Assembly: GCF_003952385.1 (NCBI RefSeq)
Contig: NZ_CP034444.1
Location: forward strand, 4,092,001-4,156,000
Source: Mesorhizobium sp. M1D.F.Ca.ET.043.01.1.1
Lineage (GTDB): Bacteria > Pseudomonadota > Alphaproteobacteria > Rhizobiales > Rhizobiaceae
Direction: 5' to 3'
Length of the DNA stretch: 64,000 nucleotides
Part shown: positions 20,464 through 29,685 of the stretch, piece by piece
Layout of the letters: each line of letters begins with the position of its first letter
Position numbering within the stretch: the stretch's first letter is position 1
Translations under genes and position numbers: made by a program
The notes under the pieces: generated by a model
Seen by the model: the letters and a program-made list of their open reading frames with translations, nothing else
What the model was told of the DNA's origin: nothing
Databases searched by the model: none

Positions 20464-20495
20464 AATATATCTACCTTGACTATAAGTATGTCAAG
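20464..20495 (-). promoter_or_regulatory. candidate nadABC promoter and operator
   Basis: On the minus strand TTGACA (20489-20494) is followed, after a 17-19 base spacer, by GATATATT (-10 candidates at 20464-20471). The -35 lies in an inverted repeat, CTTGAC-N9-GTCAAG (20475-20495), which overlaps the nadQ stop codon. A partial direct copy of the half site (TTTGACAATAAG) lies about 25 bases away at 20451-20462. Position between nadQ and nadA makes it the natural target for NadQ-type repression; that link is inferred. Confidence 0.5.
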
Positions 20496-21453
20496 CCCGC
20501 GCCAGCGGTAATTTTGTCCCGGCGATAGCCCTGTCGTCGAGGACGGCATGCCGGAAGCGATAAAGCTTCGCCGGTCGGCCGCCCGTGTCGAGGGAGGTCT
20601 CCCCGGTCTCCTCAACAAGTTCCTGCTGCTCGACCAATCTCCGGAAGTTCGGCTTGTTGATCAGCCTGCCAGCCAAAGCTTCCACGGTTCGCTGCAGTTG
20701 CAGCAGCGTGAAGGAAGGCCGCATAAGCTCGAACACGACCGGCCGGTATTTGATCTTCGAACGCAGCCGCGCGATCCCGGTTGCCAGAATACGACGGTGG
20801 TCAGCGACCATTGGTTTGCCAGCCGCGGCCGCAATCGCGTCCCTGCCGCCACCGGCCTCCTCAATCAGACCAGCTTCATAGAGCAACTCGTAGCGTTGGA
20901 GCGTGAGTTCCTCGTTCCAATGGCGGTCGTCGAAGCCGAAGGCTATCGCAGCGCGCTGCCGGCGCTCGCGTTGAGTGGTCGGCTCGCTGGCGCCGCCGGC
21001 CCACTCAATCAGGCGGGGCCGCAATCTATCGAGCAGCACAGGCGGCGTGCCGAAGCGGTGGTCCTCCCAGGGAAAATATTCGTACCAACTTTGCCAGCCG
21101 CACGCGGCCGAGTTCGTTGCCTGTTCCTTCCTGGTCAATGCGAGATAGCTGATTGAGATGACGCGCTGGTGGCGCTCAGTGCCGATGCGATCGCGATCGG
21201 CGAAGGTGTAGAGTTGCTCGATGTATCCAAGTGCATGGCCGGTCTGCTGCTCCACCCACCCCCTCAAACCCGACTGCAGTGATCGATGCTCAAGGGCAAA
21301 AGGTCCAGAAGGGAGGGTGTCCGCATGACCGACTGTGAGGACACAGGGCTCACTGTCGTTTACGGCGACCACGACGGCAGTCAGGTCCACTTTGGCTTCG
21401 TCAGCTTTGACGGCGGCTTTGCCTTTCTTGGTTCTTCTTGTCTGAGGATCCAT
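20491..21453 (-). CDS. nadQ: NadQ/NrtR-like Nudix-winged-helix regulator of NAD synthesis
   Basis: 320-residue protein with an N-terminal Nudix-like domain (about 20-215; LTAVVVAVND, then YIEQLYTFADRDR and VISISYLALTR) and a C-terminal winged helix (about 225-305; FTLLQLQRTVEALAGRLINKPNFRR). This matches the alpha-proteobacterial NAD regulators of the NadQ/NrtR type, which repress nad genes and sense a NAD-related ligand. The Nudix box itself is not well conserved, as expected for a sensor. ATG 21453 is chosen; upstream only a TTG at 21477 is available. It precedes nadA by 62 bases on the same strand. Confidence 0.8.
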   Translation of the reverse strand: MDPQTRRTKKGKAAVKADEAKVDLTAVVVAVNDSEPCVLTVGHADTLPSGPFALEHRSLQSGLRGWVEQQTGHALGYIEQLYTFADRDRIGTERHQRVISISYLALTRKEQATNSAACGWQSWYEYFPWEDHRFGTPPVLLDRLRPRLIEWAGGASEPTTQRERRQRAAIAFGFDDRHWNEELTLQRYELLYEAGLIEEAGGGRDAIAAAAGKPMVADHRRILATGIARLRSKIKYRPVVFELMRPSFTLLQLQRTVEALAGRLINKPNFRRLVEQQELVEETGETSLDTGGRPAKLYRFRHAVLDDRAIAGTKLPLARA

Positions 21454-21624
21454 GTTTGCGAAAGCGGGTTGGCCCAACGGAGCGCCTTAATCGATTGAAT
21501 GTAACCTTGGAAGCCAGCACGTCAACACCAGAGTACTCAAGCGCTGTTTTTAGCTCTTCGCAGTCGCACAAAAATATGCCAAACGCGACACCCGCTGTTG
21601 GTAACGTAAGGGAAGGGGCCTCGG

Positions 21625-22461
21625 TTGAGCGCGGCTGGTGAGATAAAAGGGATGACTCCTCCAGATATTCGATCGCGAAAAGGCCAGACGCCACTTGTAT
21701 GCTTGACGGCCTACACCACGCCGGTCGCGAGGCTGCTCGATCGCCACTGCGACATCGTTCTTGTCGGCGACAGCGTCGGCATGGTGCTGCACGGCCTGTC
21801 GTCGACGCTGGGGGTCACGCTCGACATGATGATCATGCACGGACAGGCCGTTCGCCGCGGCCTTGAACACGCGCTGATGGTCGTCGACCTGCCCTTCGGT
21901 TCCTACGAGGAAAGCCCAGAGCACGCTTTCGGCAACGCTGCGCGCGTGATGGGTGAGACCGGTTGTTCAGCGGTAAAGATCGAGGGCGGCGAGACCATCT
22001 CGGAAACCATCCGCTTCCTTACCGCGCGCGGCGTACCTGTCATGGCCCATGTGGGCCTGACGCCGCAGGCGGTAAACACGTTTGGAGGCTATCGTGTGCA
22101 GGGCCGGGGAGCCGATGCAGAGCGGATCAGGCGCGACGCCAGGGCGGTAACCGAAGCGGGCGCCTTCTCCTTGGTGCTGGAAAAGATACCGGAGCAGCTT
22201 GCACGGCAGATAACCGCCGATATCGACATACCCACAATCGGCATCGGTGCCTCGCCAGCTTGCGACGGCCAGATTCTGGTGAGCCACGATATGCTCGGGC
22301 TCTTCACCTCATTTCGGCCGAAGTTCGTCAAACGCTATGCCGAGCTCGGTGAGCAGGCTGAGGCGGCAATCGCCGCTTACGCCACCGATGTGCGGAACCG
22401 GCACTTTCCGGCGGTCGAACATCTCTATGTCAACGCCTTGAAGGCCGGTGACTTCACATGA
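21625..22461 (+). CDS. panB: PanB, ketopantoate hydroxymethyltransferase
   Basis: 278-residue enzyme of pantothenate synthesis. Motifs: [41 protein letters not shown] and [12 protein letters not shown] accept the TTG start at 21625 because AAGGGAAGGGG lies six bases before it; an ATG at 21652 would put the AAAGGG directly against the start codon. It is divergent from nadQ and overlaps panC by 4 bases. Confidence 0.94.
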   Translation: MSAAGEIKGMTPPDIRSRKGQTPLVCLTAYTTPVARLLDRHCDIVLVGDSVGMVLHGLSSTLGVTLDMMIMHGQAVRRGLEHALMVVDLPFGSYEESPEHAFGNAARVMGETGCSAVKIEGGETISETIRFLTARGVPVMAHVGLTPQAVNTFGGYRVQGRGADAERIRRDARAVTEAGAFSLVLEKIPEQLARQITADIDIPTIGIGASPACDGQILVSHDMLGLFTSFRPKFVKRYAELGEQAEAAIAAYATDVRNRHFPAVEHLYVNALKAGDFT

Positions 22462-23366
22462 GCGTGCCGATCGCTCGAACCGTGAGCGAGCTGCGCGGCG
22501 TCGTTGCGCAATGGCGTCGCTCGGGTGCCACGATCGGTATTGTGCCGACCATGGGAGCCTTGCACGACGGGCATCTGAGCCTCGTGCGGAAGGCGCTCGA
22601 AAGGGCCGAGCGGGTGATCGTGACGCTGTTCGTAAACCCCAAGCAGTTCAACAGCCCCGCCGACCTGATTGCCTACCCTCGGACGGAAAGCGACGATGCT
22701 GCCAAGCTCGCTCTGCTGGGCACGCATCTGCTCTATGTGCCGGACACAGAGGAAATGTACCAGGTGGGCTTCGCCACGGCCGTTTCAGTGTCCGGCATCA
22801 GCGAATGCCTTTGCGGCGCATTCCGGCCCGGCCATTTCAATGGCGTGGCGACGGTCGTGGCCAAGCTCTTCCTGCAGGCCGGCGCTGACTTCGCCTTTTT
22901 TGGCGAAAAGGATTTTCAGCAACTTCAGCTTGTCAGGCGCTTGGTCCGGGATCTCGACATTCCGATCACTATTGTGCCCTGTCCGACAGTCCGCGAAGCC
23001 GATGGTCTTGCGCTATCGTCGCGTAACGTGCGGCTCTCCCCAGCCCAACGCGCCATTGCCCCAAAACTAGCATCGGTCCTGCTCGATACGGCCGAGCGGC
23101 TTGCACGCGGCTCCCCCATCCTGCCTACGCTTGATGAAGCGCGTGCAGCAATTCTGGCTGCCGGCTATCGCGAGCTCGAATACCTGGAGCTGCGCGGAGA
23201 AACAGACCTGCAATCGTTAGCAAGCCTTGACCGACCGGCACGCTTGCTTGCTGCGGCTTGGCTTGGCGACACGCGGCTCATCGATAACGTCGCAATATCA
23301 CCCATCGGTAGTTGGTCAGGTGGGCGGAGCTCTCTCCAATCGGAAGCAGCACAGCAATTGCGGTGA
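22458..23366 (+). CDS. panC: PanC, pantothenate synthetase
   Basis: 302-residue ATP-dependent ligase joining pantoate and beta-alanine. The nucleotide-binding HIGH-type motif is [13 protein letters not shown], followed by [19 protein letters not shown] and [10 protein letters not shown]. Length is slightly above the usual 280. Coupled to panB by an ATGA overlap. The beta-alanine supplier panD is not in the window. Confidence 0.94.
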   Translation: MSVPIARTVSELRGVVAQWRRSGATIGIVPTMGALHDGHLSLVRKALERAERVIVTLFVNPKQFNSPADLIAYPRTESDDAAKLALLGTHLLYVPDTEEMYQVGFATAVSVSGISECLCGAFRPGHFNGVATVVAKLFLQAGADFAFFGEKDFQQLQLVRRLVRDLDIPITIVPCPTVREADGLALSSRNVRLSPAQRAIAPKLASVLLDTAERLARGSPILPTLDEARAAILAAGYRELEYLELRGETDLQSLASLDRPARLLAAAWLGDTRLIDNVAISPIGSWSGGRSSLQSEAAQQLR

Positions 23367-23464
23367 TGACGGCGGCGCGTCGTATGCCCTGCAGGGACAG
23401 GCCATCATTTAGAACCACGTCTCCGTCGGCTTCCAGCAACCTCCGCGAGGTACGCTAAGCGCAG

Positions 23465-24184
23465 ATGCATCGCGTATTTGAAACCTTGGTCGAGCAACTC
23501 TCTGCAAGCGTCGATGCCGTCGATCTCCATGAGGCAATGGCGTCCGCCGCAGCCGGGTTCGACTTTCCGCTCTTCGCTTATTTCACCTACCCATCCGCTT
23601 CCGGCGACAGGCCGCGATTGATCTCGAATTATCCATCATCATGGACATCACATTACCTGCAACAGCGCTACCACAGCGTGGATCCCGTGATCCTGCGGGG
23701 ACTGCGGGGCTGGGATACCTTCGACTGGGGTGTGGACCGCGATCACCGTTATTTGCCGACCTCTCAGCAGGAAGTCCTGGAAAAAGCAGCTGAGTTCGGC
23801 ATTCGCGGCGGACTGACCATGTCGATGCATGATCATCGCGGCCGGTTCGCCGCACTGACCTTCGCCTCCAACGAGGCGCATCCGCCATTTCTGAGGTCGC
23901 TGACGCGCTACGAAAAAGCAATGCAACTGGTTGCGATCAACGTTCATATCCATGCCCGGCGCAGGCTCGCCGAAGATTGCGTGGTAGATGGCATAACGCT
24001 CACCCGGCGGGAGTTCGAGTGCCTGAAATGGGCGGCGTGCGGCAAGTCGGCCTGGGATATCAGCCAGATTCTCGGTGTCTCGAAACGCACCGTGACCTTC
24101 CATCAGGAAAACGCCAAGGCGAAGCTTGGCGTGCGAACCATCAACCAGGCCGTAGTGCGGATGGCTGCTCGGGCGAGATCCTGA
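23465..24184 (+). CDS. traR: TraR-type LuxR regulator (AHL-binding)
   Basis: 239-residue quorum-sensing regulator. The autoinducer domain (about 15-160) has the conserved Trp, Tyr and Asp of the pocket in SSWTSHYLQQRYHSVDP, and the C-terminal LuxR helix-turn-helix (about 175-235) has LTRREFECLKWAACGKSAWDI and SKRTVTFHQENAKAKL-type residues. On symbiosis islands TraR with 3-oxo-AHL controls excision and transfer. A lux-type box lies between it and the synthase gene that follows. It is 98 bases after panC. Confidence 0.88.
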   Translation: MHRVFETLVEQLSASVDAVDLHEAMASAAAGFDFPLFAYFTYPSASGDRPRLISNYPSSWTSHYLQQRYHSVDPVILRGLRGWDTFDWGVDRDHRYLPTSQQEVLEKAAEFGIRGGLTMSMHDHRGRFAALTFASNEAHPPFLRSLTRYEKAMQLVAINVHIHARRRLAEDCVVDGITLTRREFECLKWAACGKSAWDISQILGVSKRTVTFHQENAKAKLGVRTINQAVVRMAARARS

Positions 24185-24198
24185 TCCTCTCCAAGTCT

Positions 24199-24218
24199 AG
24201 CTGTAAAGGTCTACAGGC
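24199..24218 (+). promoter_or_regulatory. lux/tra-type box
   Basis: AGCTGTAAAGGTCTACAGGC fits the lux-box rule NN-CTGT-N8-ACAG-NN; the core arms CTGTA and TACAG are perfectly inverted. It starts 15 bases after the traR stop and 58 bases before the traI ATG, the right place for TraR-AHL activation of traI. Confidence 0.8.
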
Positions 24219-24276
24219 TGCATTCATGACGGCTTTGCCCTTCGATTGCGTGGACACATCCCGCACGGAGACGACA

Positions 24277-24909
24277 ATGATGCAGCTGATAACACCCGAC
24301 TGCTACGCCGAGTTTGCGAGCGAACTCAAGGAAATGCACGGACTTAGGTATCGGGTTTTCAAGAAGCGGCTCGATTGGGAAGTGCAGACCGAAGGCGAAA
24401 TGGAAACGGACCCGTTTGACAGCCTGAACCCCGTCTACCTGCTTCTCAAGGGGTCCGATTGGCGAACTTGCGGCTGCGTCCGCCTTTTGCCGACCACCGG
24501 ACCGACAATGTTGCGCGATACGTTTCCGACGCTGCTGGATGAGATGGTGGTCCCTGCGAGTGCCGATATCTGGGAGAGTAGTCGTTTCGCGCTCGATCTC
24601 CCTGCGACAGCGCCGAAGGCAGCTGGCGGCCTGGCCCAAGCAACCTACGAGCTCTTCGCGGGGATCATCGAATTCGGCTTGGCCAACAATCTCTCCGGGA
24701 TCGTAACGGTGACAGATACGCGCATCGAAAGGATCCTTCGTCTCGCCACCTGGCCGTTGTCACGTATCGGACAGCCCAAGCAGGTCGGCAACACCGAGGC
24801 AGTCGCCGGCTTCCTCGATATTTCCTACGCCAGTCTCTTGCGCATCCGCTGGAGGGGACGCCTCAACGGGCCGGTGTTGTGGCAACCAGTTCTCATCCAA
24901 TCGGCATAG
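24277..24909 (+). CDS. traI: TraI/LuxI-type acyl-homoserine lactone synthase
   Basis: 210-residue LuxI-family enzyme. Conserved positions: Arg and Phe in RYRVFKKRLDW, the Glu-x-Asp-x-(F/Y)-D motif as METDPFDSLNPVYLL, the RLLPTTGPTML block, and Glu-Ser-Ser-Arg-Phe in WESSRFALD. Start MMQLITPD at 24277 has CGGAG upstream. The frame is open 17 codons further but that part is not conserved. Unlike the traI-trb arrangement of many elements, no trb genes follow. Confidence 0.9.
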   Translation: MMQLITPDCYAEFASELKEMHGLRYRVFKKRLDWEVQTEGEMETDPFDSLNPVYLLLKGSDWRTCGCVRLLPTTGPTMLRDTFPTLLDEMVVPASADIWESSRFALDLPATAPKAAGGLAQATYELFAGIIEFGLANNLSGIVTVTDTRIERILRLATWPLSRIGQPKQVGNTEAVAGFLDISYASLLRIRWRGRLNGPVLWQPVLIQSA

Positions 24910-25275
24910 CGCCTGCGGATGCTCAGCCGTGACTTGAGTTAAGTCTGCTCACGGCCGCCACCGCCGCCGTGAGGGTGAGCGGACCCGCCCCCACGAGCTT
25001 TCGACTGTTCCGGTCGATTGGCTCGCGCGGCCGGACTTTGGATTTCCGTAGGCGCAACCCGCAGTCCAGCGTGAGCACGCCAAAATGGCGCCCCTCCGCT
25101 TCGTCCAAAGAAGCCAACGTGGCTTCTGAGGTCGTCTTAGAATATTGGACCGGCCGCCGTGAGCGATCGCAACCTCAAACCTTTGCCGGTATGCCGGTTT
25201 GGCCGGACCGTCGGCCAGTCGGAGCAGTCCCCTGATAAGGACCCGAGCTGACGCGCGGTCCAACAGCGCCCGAGC
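24910..25275. other. no gene recognised
   Basis: Arg-rich open frames on the minus strand (24923-25263) have no ribosome binding site and no known similarity. I treat the stretch as noncoding or decayed. Confidence 0.4.
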
Positions 25276-25524
25276 CTATGCTTTGTGCATTACCGTTCGG
25301 TTGGCCATGTCGTCCAAGACCGCATGAAGAAGGCTTCCAACCTCCTGCGCAGCGAGCTCTGGCGCAATTCCTACATCGGACAATTGAATGAGCATTTTCT
25401 TGGCAGCACAGCGCCAGAACGCACTCGCCGCCTCGCCGTTCTTGGTCTCGAGGGCCTGGGCGATACTTTCGACCAATATACGTCGCCGATGCAGCGGAAA
25501 TACGCAAATGTTTGATTCATGCAT
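25276..25524 (-). CDS. DUF6074-type small protein
   Basis: 82 residues. The segment FPLHRRRILVESIAQALETK followed by NGEAASAFWRCAAKKM resembles the rhizobial DUF6074 family (arginine-rich start, then a helix with a conserved Gly-Glu-Ala...Trp and a C-terminal helix). GAGGTGA stands five bases before ATG 25524. Function unknown. Members are common on rhizobial plasmids and symbiosis islands. Confidence 0.68.
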   Translation of the reverse strand: MHESNICVFPLHRRRILVESIAQALETKNGEAASAFWRCAAKKMLIQLSDVGIAPELAAQEVGSLLHAVLDDMANRTVMHKA

Positions 25525-26088
25525 CAATCACCTCACAGATTCAGTTCCACAAAGAAAAACACCGGCGTCTTCAAAAGAGCCCCGCTAGCGCGGTGACGGT
25601 TCGCGGCGACATGACGAGTTCCACTTCCCCATCGACAAGCTATTGGGAGATGAGCCGCCGGACCGCATATCCGGGACCGCACATAAGGTGAACCACCATT
25701 GCTCATCCGGCTGCATTTTCCTGGGCCGTTCGACGAGGCGTTCCAGCCGAATTGACGTCCAATGACTTGATCTCTGAAAGGGCAGGGCGGTACGAATCAC
25801 CCGATTGTTCCGCTGCTTACATTCCTGCGAGCTTGTGTATGAACGATTAAAGCGTGCCCGAGCCGTTCTTGGTGGCCGCCGCAGAAGGGAATCATGTCAT
25901 CCGCTGCCTATCGTAGGCGGCGCGACTTCTAGCATGACTGCACTGCCCCGACAGGGCTTTGCAATCGCGCGTTTCGAAGCCTATGCTTTGGCATCGGCCG
26001 GCATTTACTTCGGTGCAGCCGACAGTAAGACGTACGCGCTCTTGCCCCGTTGGAAGAGAGCCTTGCCCGATCCCTCTTTCGCGACCAG
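25525..26088. other. no gene recognised
   Basis: About 560 bases with only short frames (for example 25585-25800 minus). The last part may contain a decayed N-terminus of the Crp-like regulator that follows. Confidence 0.4.
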
Positions 26089-26721
26089 GTGCTGAAGCCC
26101 TCACCCCGCAGGACTTCGCGCTTTTGCGACCATCGCTGCATCACGTCGAACCGGGCATCAAGGACCAGTTGGAGGTCGCGCATCAGCCGATCAAGAACGT
26201 ATATTTTCCCGAGAGGGGCATCGCGTCGGTGGTCGCCACCATGACCGGCGGGCGGCAAGGTGAAGTCGGCATTGTCGGCTATGACGGGATGAAAGGAATT
26301 GCCGTCATTCTCGGAAAGGAAAGCACTACCTGGCGCCTGCCGGTTGAAAACCTTCGCCCTGCGATTAGCCCGTCGCTTCGCACCTCAGTGCTGGATTATG
26401 CCCACGCGTTCCTCGTCCAATCATGCCGGACGGCACTGGTCAATGGCCACTCCAAGATCGAAGAACGGCTGGCCCGCTGGCAGCTGATGGTCCACGACCG
26501 TGCGGAAGGAGATAAGATCCTCCCGACGCATGAATTTCTGGCGACCATGCTCGCGCCCACCGCCCGGGGTCACCACGGCCCTGCAAATGCTTGAGTATCG
26601 AGGACTGGTGCACGCCAAGCGCGGCGAGATCACGATCATCGACCGTGCCGGATTGATAAAGCTCACACATGGCGCTTATGACAAGGAGGAGCAGCGTTAT
26701 TTCGGCCTGGCCGCTGCCTGA
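26089..26721 (+). pseudogene. frameshifted, internally deleted Crp/Fnr-type regulator
   Basis: The cyclic-nucleotide-type sensor domain is recognisable (IKNVYFPERGIASVVATM, EVGIVGYDGMKGIAVILG). About 15 residues normally found between the ILGKES and LPVENLRPA blocks are missing. The next part, YAHAFLVQSCRTALVNGH and KIEERLARWQLMVHDR, is normal. Near 26555 the frame breaks: the helix-turn-helix (PGVTTALQMLEYRGLV, continuing to 26721) is in another frame from the sensor, which stops at 26594. No product could bind DNA, so I call it a pseudogene. Confidence 0.78.
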
Positions 26722-26895
26722 AGCATGTCGGTTGAAACGGGTTCAGCCGACGTCTCCTTGCCCCTCACCAGGTCGCCCAAAAGCATCAGCGGTTTTGAAC
26801 GAATCGCAGCTATTGTCCGCAATCGGACATAGGCTTGAAGGCGGTCGAATTCGTGCCATAAGTCGGGTTGGTCAGGGTTCAGGGAGGAATTCGTC

Positions 26896-27141
26896 ATGAC
26901 CAATTCGTTTCACACCGTCACCGTCGAAAAAGCCGCAGAAGCCTATGTCCTTTCCAGGGGAAGGGTCCGCTTTCTCTCCATGGCGCAGGCGATCCGCGCC
27001 ATCCGAACACTAATGCCGGCATGCAAGGCCACCGACCGCGAGTTGGAGGAACTGTTGGCGGCCGCTTCCTTCGTTCATGGCGTGCCCGTCGCCTTCGACA
27101 CAAAAACAGCCGATGGTGTAGAACCACGGCTGCATTCCTAA
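26896..27141 (+). CDS. small conserved-looking protein, unknown function
   Basis: 81 residues starting at ATG 26896 behind a strong AGGGAGGA ribosome binding site. The sequence begins TVEKAAEAYVLSRGRVRFLS and looks like a compact helical domain. I believe related short proteins occur in other rhizobia, but I cannot name a family or a function. Confidence 0.58.
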   Translation: MTNSFHTVTVEKAAEAYVLSRGRVRFLSMAQAIRAIRTLMPACKATDRELEELLAAASFVHGVPVAFDTKTADGVEPRLHS

Positions 27142-27330
27142 GAGGGCATGCCGCGCCATGCAGACTGTCAGAGGGCATTCGTCAGATGGTAGTCCGCTAA
27201 CTTAACTGCAGAGTCTAAAGGACGTGTTCCAGCATTGCGAACTCACCGATCGCTTTGTTGCCAAAGCTGCCAGCAAGCGATCGCCTCATCCAGCCGTTTG
27301 CACCATCTCATCACAGACATCATCGCGATG

Positions 27331-27720
27331 CTACCTGTCCAGCATATGTCCAGCATTTCGCAAGGCGGCCAGAAGGAGCCTCGCATAGCCTGTGACATCG
27401 ATCTGGGCCTGCATCGAAAGGGGCATGCTGGTCCAGTTCTCCAACGGTGCAATGAAAGGTGAGAAGGTGCCATTGACTAGGCAACAACAGCTAACAAGGC
27501 CCTCTCGGTCCAATGCCACCACACCGATCTTGTCGCCTGGATATCCAATGGCTGCGACTCGCTGGACCTCCAGGTCACCGTCCACCCGCACGTCAAAAAG
27601 AAGGCTACCACGGCTCCTCGTGGCTATCTCAGCCGCCTTCTCATCAAAGCTTGAAGAGAGCAAGCGGACGCTTTCCACCGCCATCTGGAAAATCACCAAA
27701 TCCAGTTCATTCACGGCCAT
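27331..27720 (-). CDS. hypothetical protein
   Basis: 129 residues if started at ATG 27718-27720 (MAVNELDLV), which has GCGGAAAT upstream; an upstream ATG at 27762 adds 14 residues. Amphipathic helix at the N-terminus, then a beta-rich middle (LLFDVRVDGDLEVQRVAAIG). I do not recognise it. Reasonable composition and start signals are the only support. Confidence 0.4.
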   Translation of the reverse strand: MAVNELDLVIFQMAVESVRLLSSSFDEKAAEIATRSRGSLLFDVRVDGDLEVQRVAAIGYPGDKIGVVALDREGLVSCCCLVNGTFSPFIAPLENWTSMPLSMQAQIDVTGYARLLLAALRNAGHMLDR

Positions 27721-28327
27721 ATGGGCATTTCCGCGCAACGGGTGGTGATTGCAATGACACATACTGCTTGTTCACAGATGTCGGTCACGAACGATCATTC
27801 GTCGGGTTCCGGTTCCGACCAACGGTGTCGCCACCTGATCGTGCTGCGGTTCGAACCTTCCGAACGCGAGCCGAGCGCGCTATGAGGTTGGAGTCTAGGT
27901 CTCGGACCCTGCCTCGCGGCCTTCTCATCTTTGGCAGACCCGTTGCAACGCCGCCGCGATGGCGCAAACGCCAGATGACGCTGATCCATCGCTTGATCGT
28001 GAACTGAGCTTCTGAACACCATTGGGACAGCAGGGTGGAAGGGCTTGACCAACGCTGCCCCCGTTTTCCAAGAGGACCCGTCCTCGATTGAATCTTTCGA
28101 GCCCCGTGCGGCGCGCAGCCAAATGATGACGATCTGGACTCAGCTCGCAGACCGCAAGGCAAAGAGGGAACCTTCCAGGCAGCCAAGCTGCTCGACGCAA
28201 AGAGCGGCCTTTGGAGTTCCCAAGAATCGACCCTTCCATAGTTGCGACAGGCAACCACTGCACGAGTGTGGGAGAGCGAATCGCAAGCATTGCGTGAGGT
28301 CCTGCGCGTTTTCCCCTCTTTGCTATT
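27721..28327. other. no gene recognised; upstream region of dctA
   Basis: About 600 bases. The overlapping minus-strand open frames (27785-28527) have no start signals and resemble nothing known. A perfect short inverted repeat, GTTGC-GACAG-GCAAC at 28241-28255, lies about 75 bases upstream of the sigma-54 promoter, where an enhancer site would be expected. Confidence 0.4.
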
Positions 28328-28342
28328 TGGCACATCGTTTGC
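28328..28342 (+). promoter_or_regulatory. sigma-54 (-24/-12) promoter of dctA remnant
   Basis: TGGCAC-N5-TTGC (TGGCACATCGTTTGC) is an exact match to the RpoN promoter rule, 83 bases before the GTG start of the dctA remnant. dctA is a classic RpoN-dependent gene (DctD, or NifA in some symbiotic copies). Confidence 0.78.
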
Positions 28343-28424
28343 GCCGAAGTGGGCGCAGCGTTCGACCGGAGCACTGCATGGGAGAGGGAGGAGCCCCACC
28401 CCGATCCGGTCAAGGAGAGAGACG

Positions 28425-29627
28425 GTGTTGGTTCCAAGAGTTCCCCGCGCGATCGCAGCGCCCCGCAAGCGCCATTTTGCCCGGACCTACGTGCAGGTAC
28501 TTGCCGCCATAATCCTGGGTGCCGCAATCGGCTATTTCCATTTGGAGACCGGCCACAGCCTGAAGCCGCTCGGCGATGCCTTCGTCGATGTCGTCAAGAT
28601 AATCACCGTACCTGTCATCTTCCTGACAATGGCGACCGGCATTGCCGGCATGAGCGATCTGCAGAAGGTCGGCCGAGTTGCCGCCAAGGCGATGGTCTAT
28701 TTTCTCACCTTTTCGACGCTCGCTTTTGTTGTCGGGCTGATTGTCGCGAATATCGTTCAGCCTGGCGCCGGCCTCAACATCGATCCGGCCTCGCTCGATG
28801 TCCAAGCCGTTAAGGGCTATGTGGCCACGGCTCACGAGCAGTCCGTGACCAGCTTCCTGATGAACATCATCCCGTCAACGATTGCCAATGCCTTCGCGGA
28901 AGGCGACATCCTGCAAGTCTTGTTCCTCTCGGTCCTGTTCGGCGCGGTCTGCCGCTACAACGGCCGCTCGCTCTTCTCTCTCGTCCGATACATCAAGGAC
29001 GAGCTGCTGCTCGCAATGTCCTCCTCAGAGGCCGCGCTGGCCTCGCTCATGGAGAAGATGGAAAGGGCCGGCGCCACGCATTCGGTCGTGGGTCTCATTC
29101 CATTCAATCTGGACGGCACGAATATGATGCTCGCCGCCCTTTTCATCGCCCAAGCGACGAAAACTGATCTCCCGATCGGCTGCCGGATCCTCATGCTGTT
29201 TGTCGCATTGTTCCCTTCGAACGGAACAACCCGCATTACCGGTGCAGGCCTCGTCACAATGGCTGCAACGCTCTTTCTTGTTCCGGCCGCACCGGTCACC
29301 TCCGTGGGGCTTATTCTTGGCGTCGATCAGCTTATGTCCGAATGCCACGCGCTGACGGTTTTTCTCCGCAGCGTAGCGGCAACGCTGGCTGTCACCCGGT
29401 CCGGGGCGAGCGGGATAAACGACGATTCGGGGAGCGCCTCACTAGCGGACCGTTCAGCGCTCCGGCGGTGGACGGTCAAGTCGCCCGGCGTGGTGAACAC
29501 AATTCCCCGTGCGAACGACGCTCAGCTATTGGGGTGGACCCGATGGCGCAAAGCCGTATTTGAGAAACCGCCAGATCGCACCGGCACCTGTGCGCCTGTA
29601 GCAACTGCGGGGCACGATCAAAACTGA
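28425..29627 (+). pseudogene. dctA: DctA-like C4-dicarboxylate transporter with internal deletions
   Basis: A 400-codon frame starting at GTG 28425 (AAGGAGAG upstream). The first third is normal DctA ([32 protein letters not shown]). After SVLFGA about 80 residues are missing before [15 protein letters not shown], and small in-frame losses follow: the GTSSSEAA block reads MSSSEAA, and the substrate-site region reads IPFNLDGTN where family members have PTGYSFNLDGTN. Similarity ends near 29415, after which the frame runs on for about 70 unrelated codons. The missing segment includes membrane helices, so transport is unlikely. All losses keep the frame, which is unusual for decay. Confidence 0.8.
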
Positions 29628-29685
29628 CCCATTTTACACCAAAAAGGCGGCCGTTGCTGCCACGCCGTCCATGGATTGGAGACTC

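Noticed and set aside
23238..23256. Sigma-54-like GGCAC...TTGC string inside panC
   Set aside because: The spacing and first base do not fit TGGCAC-N5-TTGC, and it lies in coding DNA with no gene needing it.
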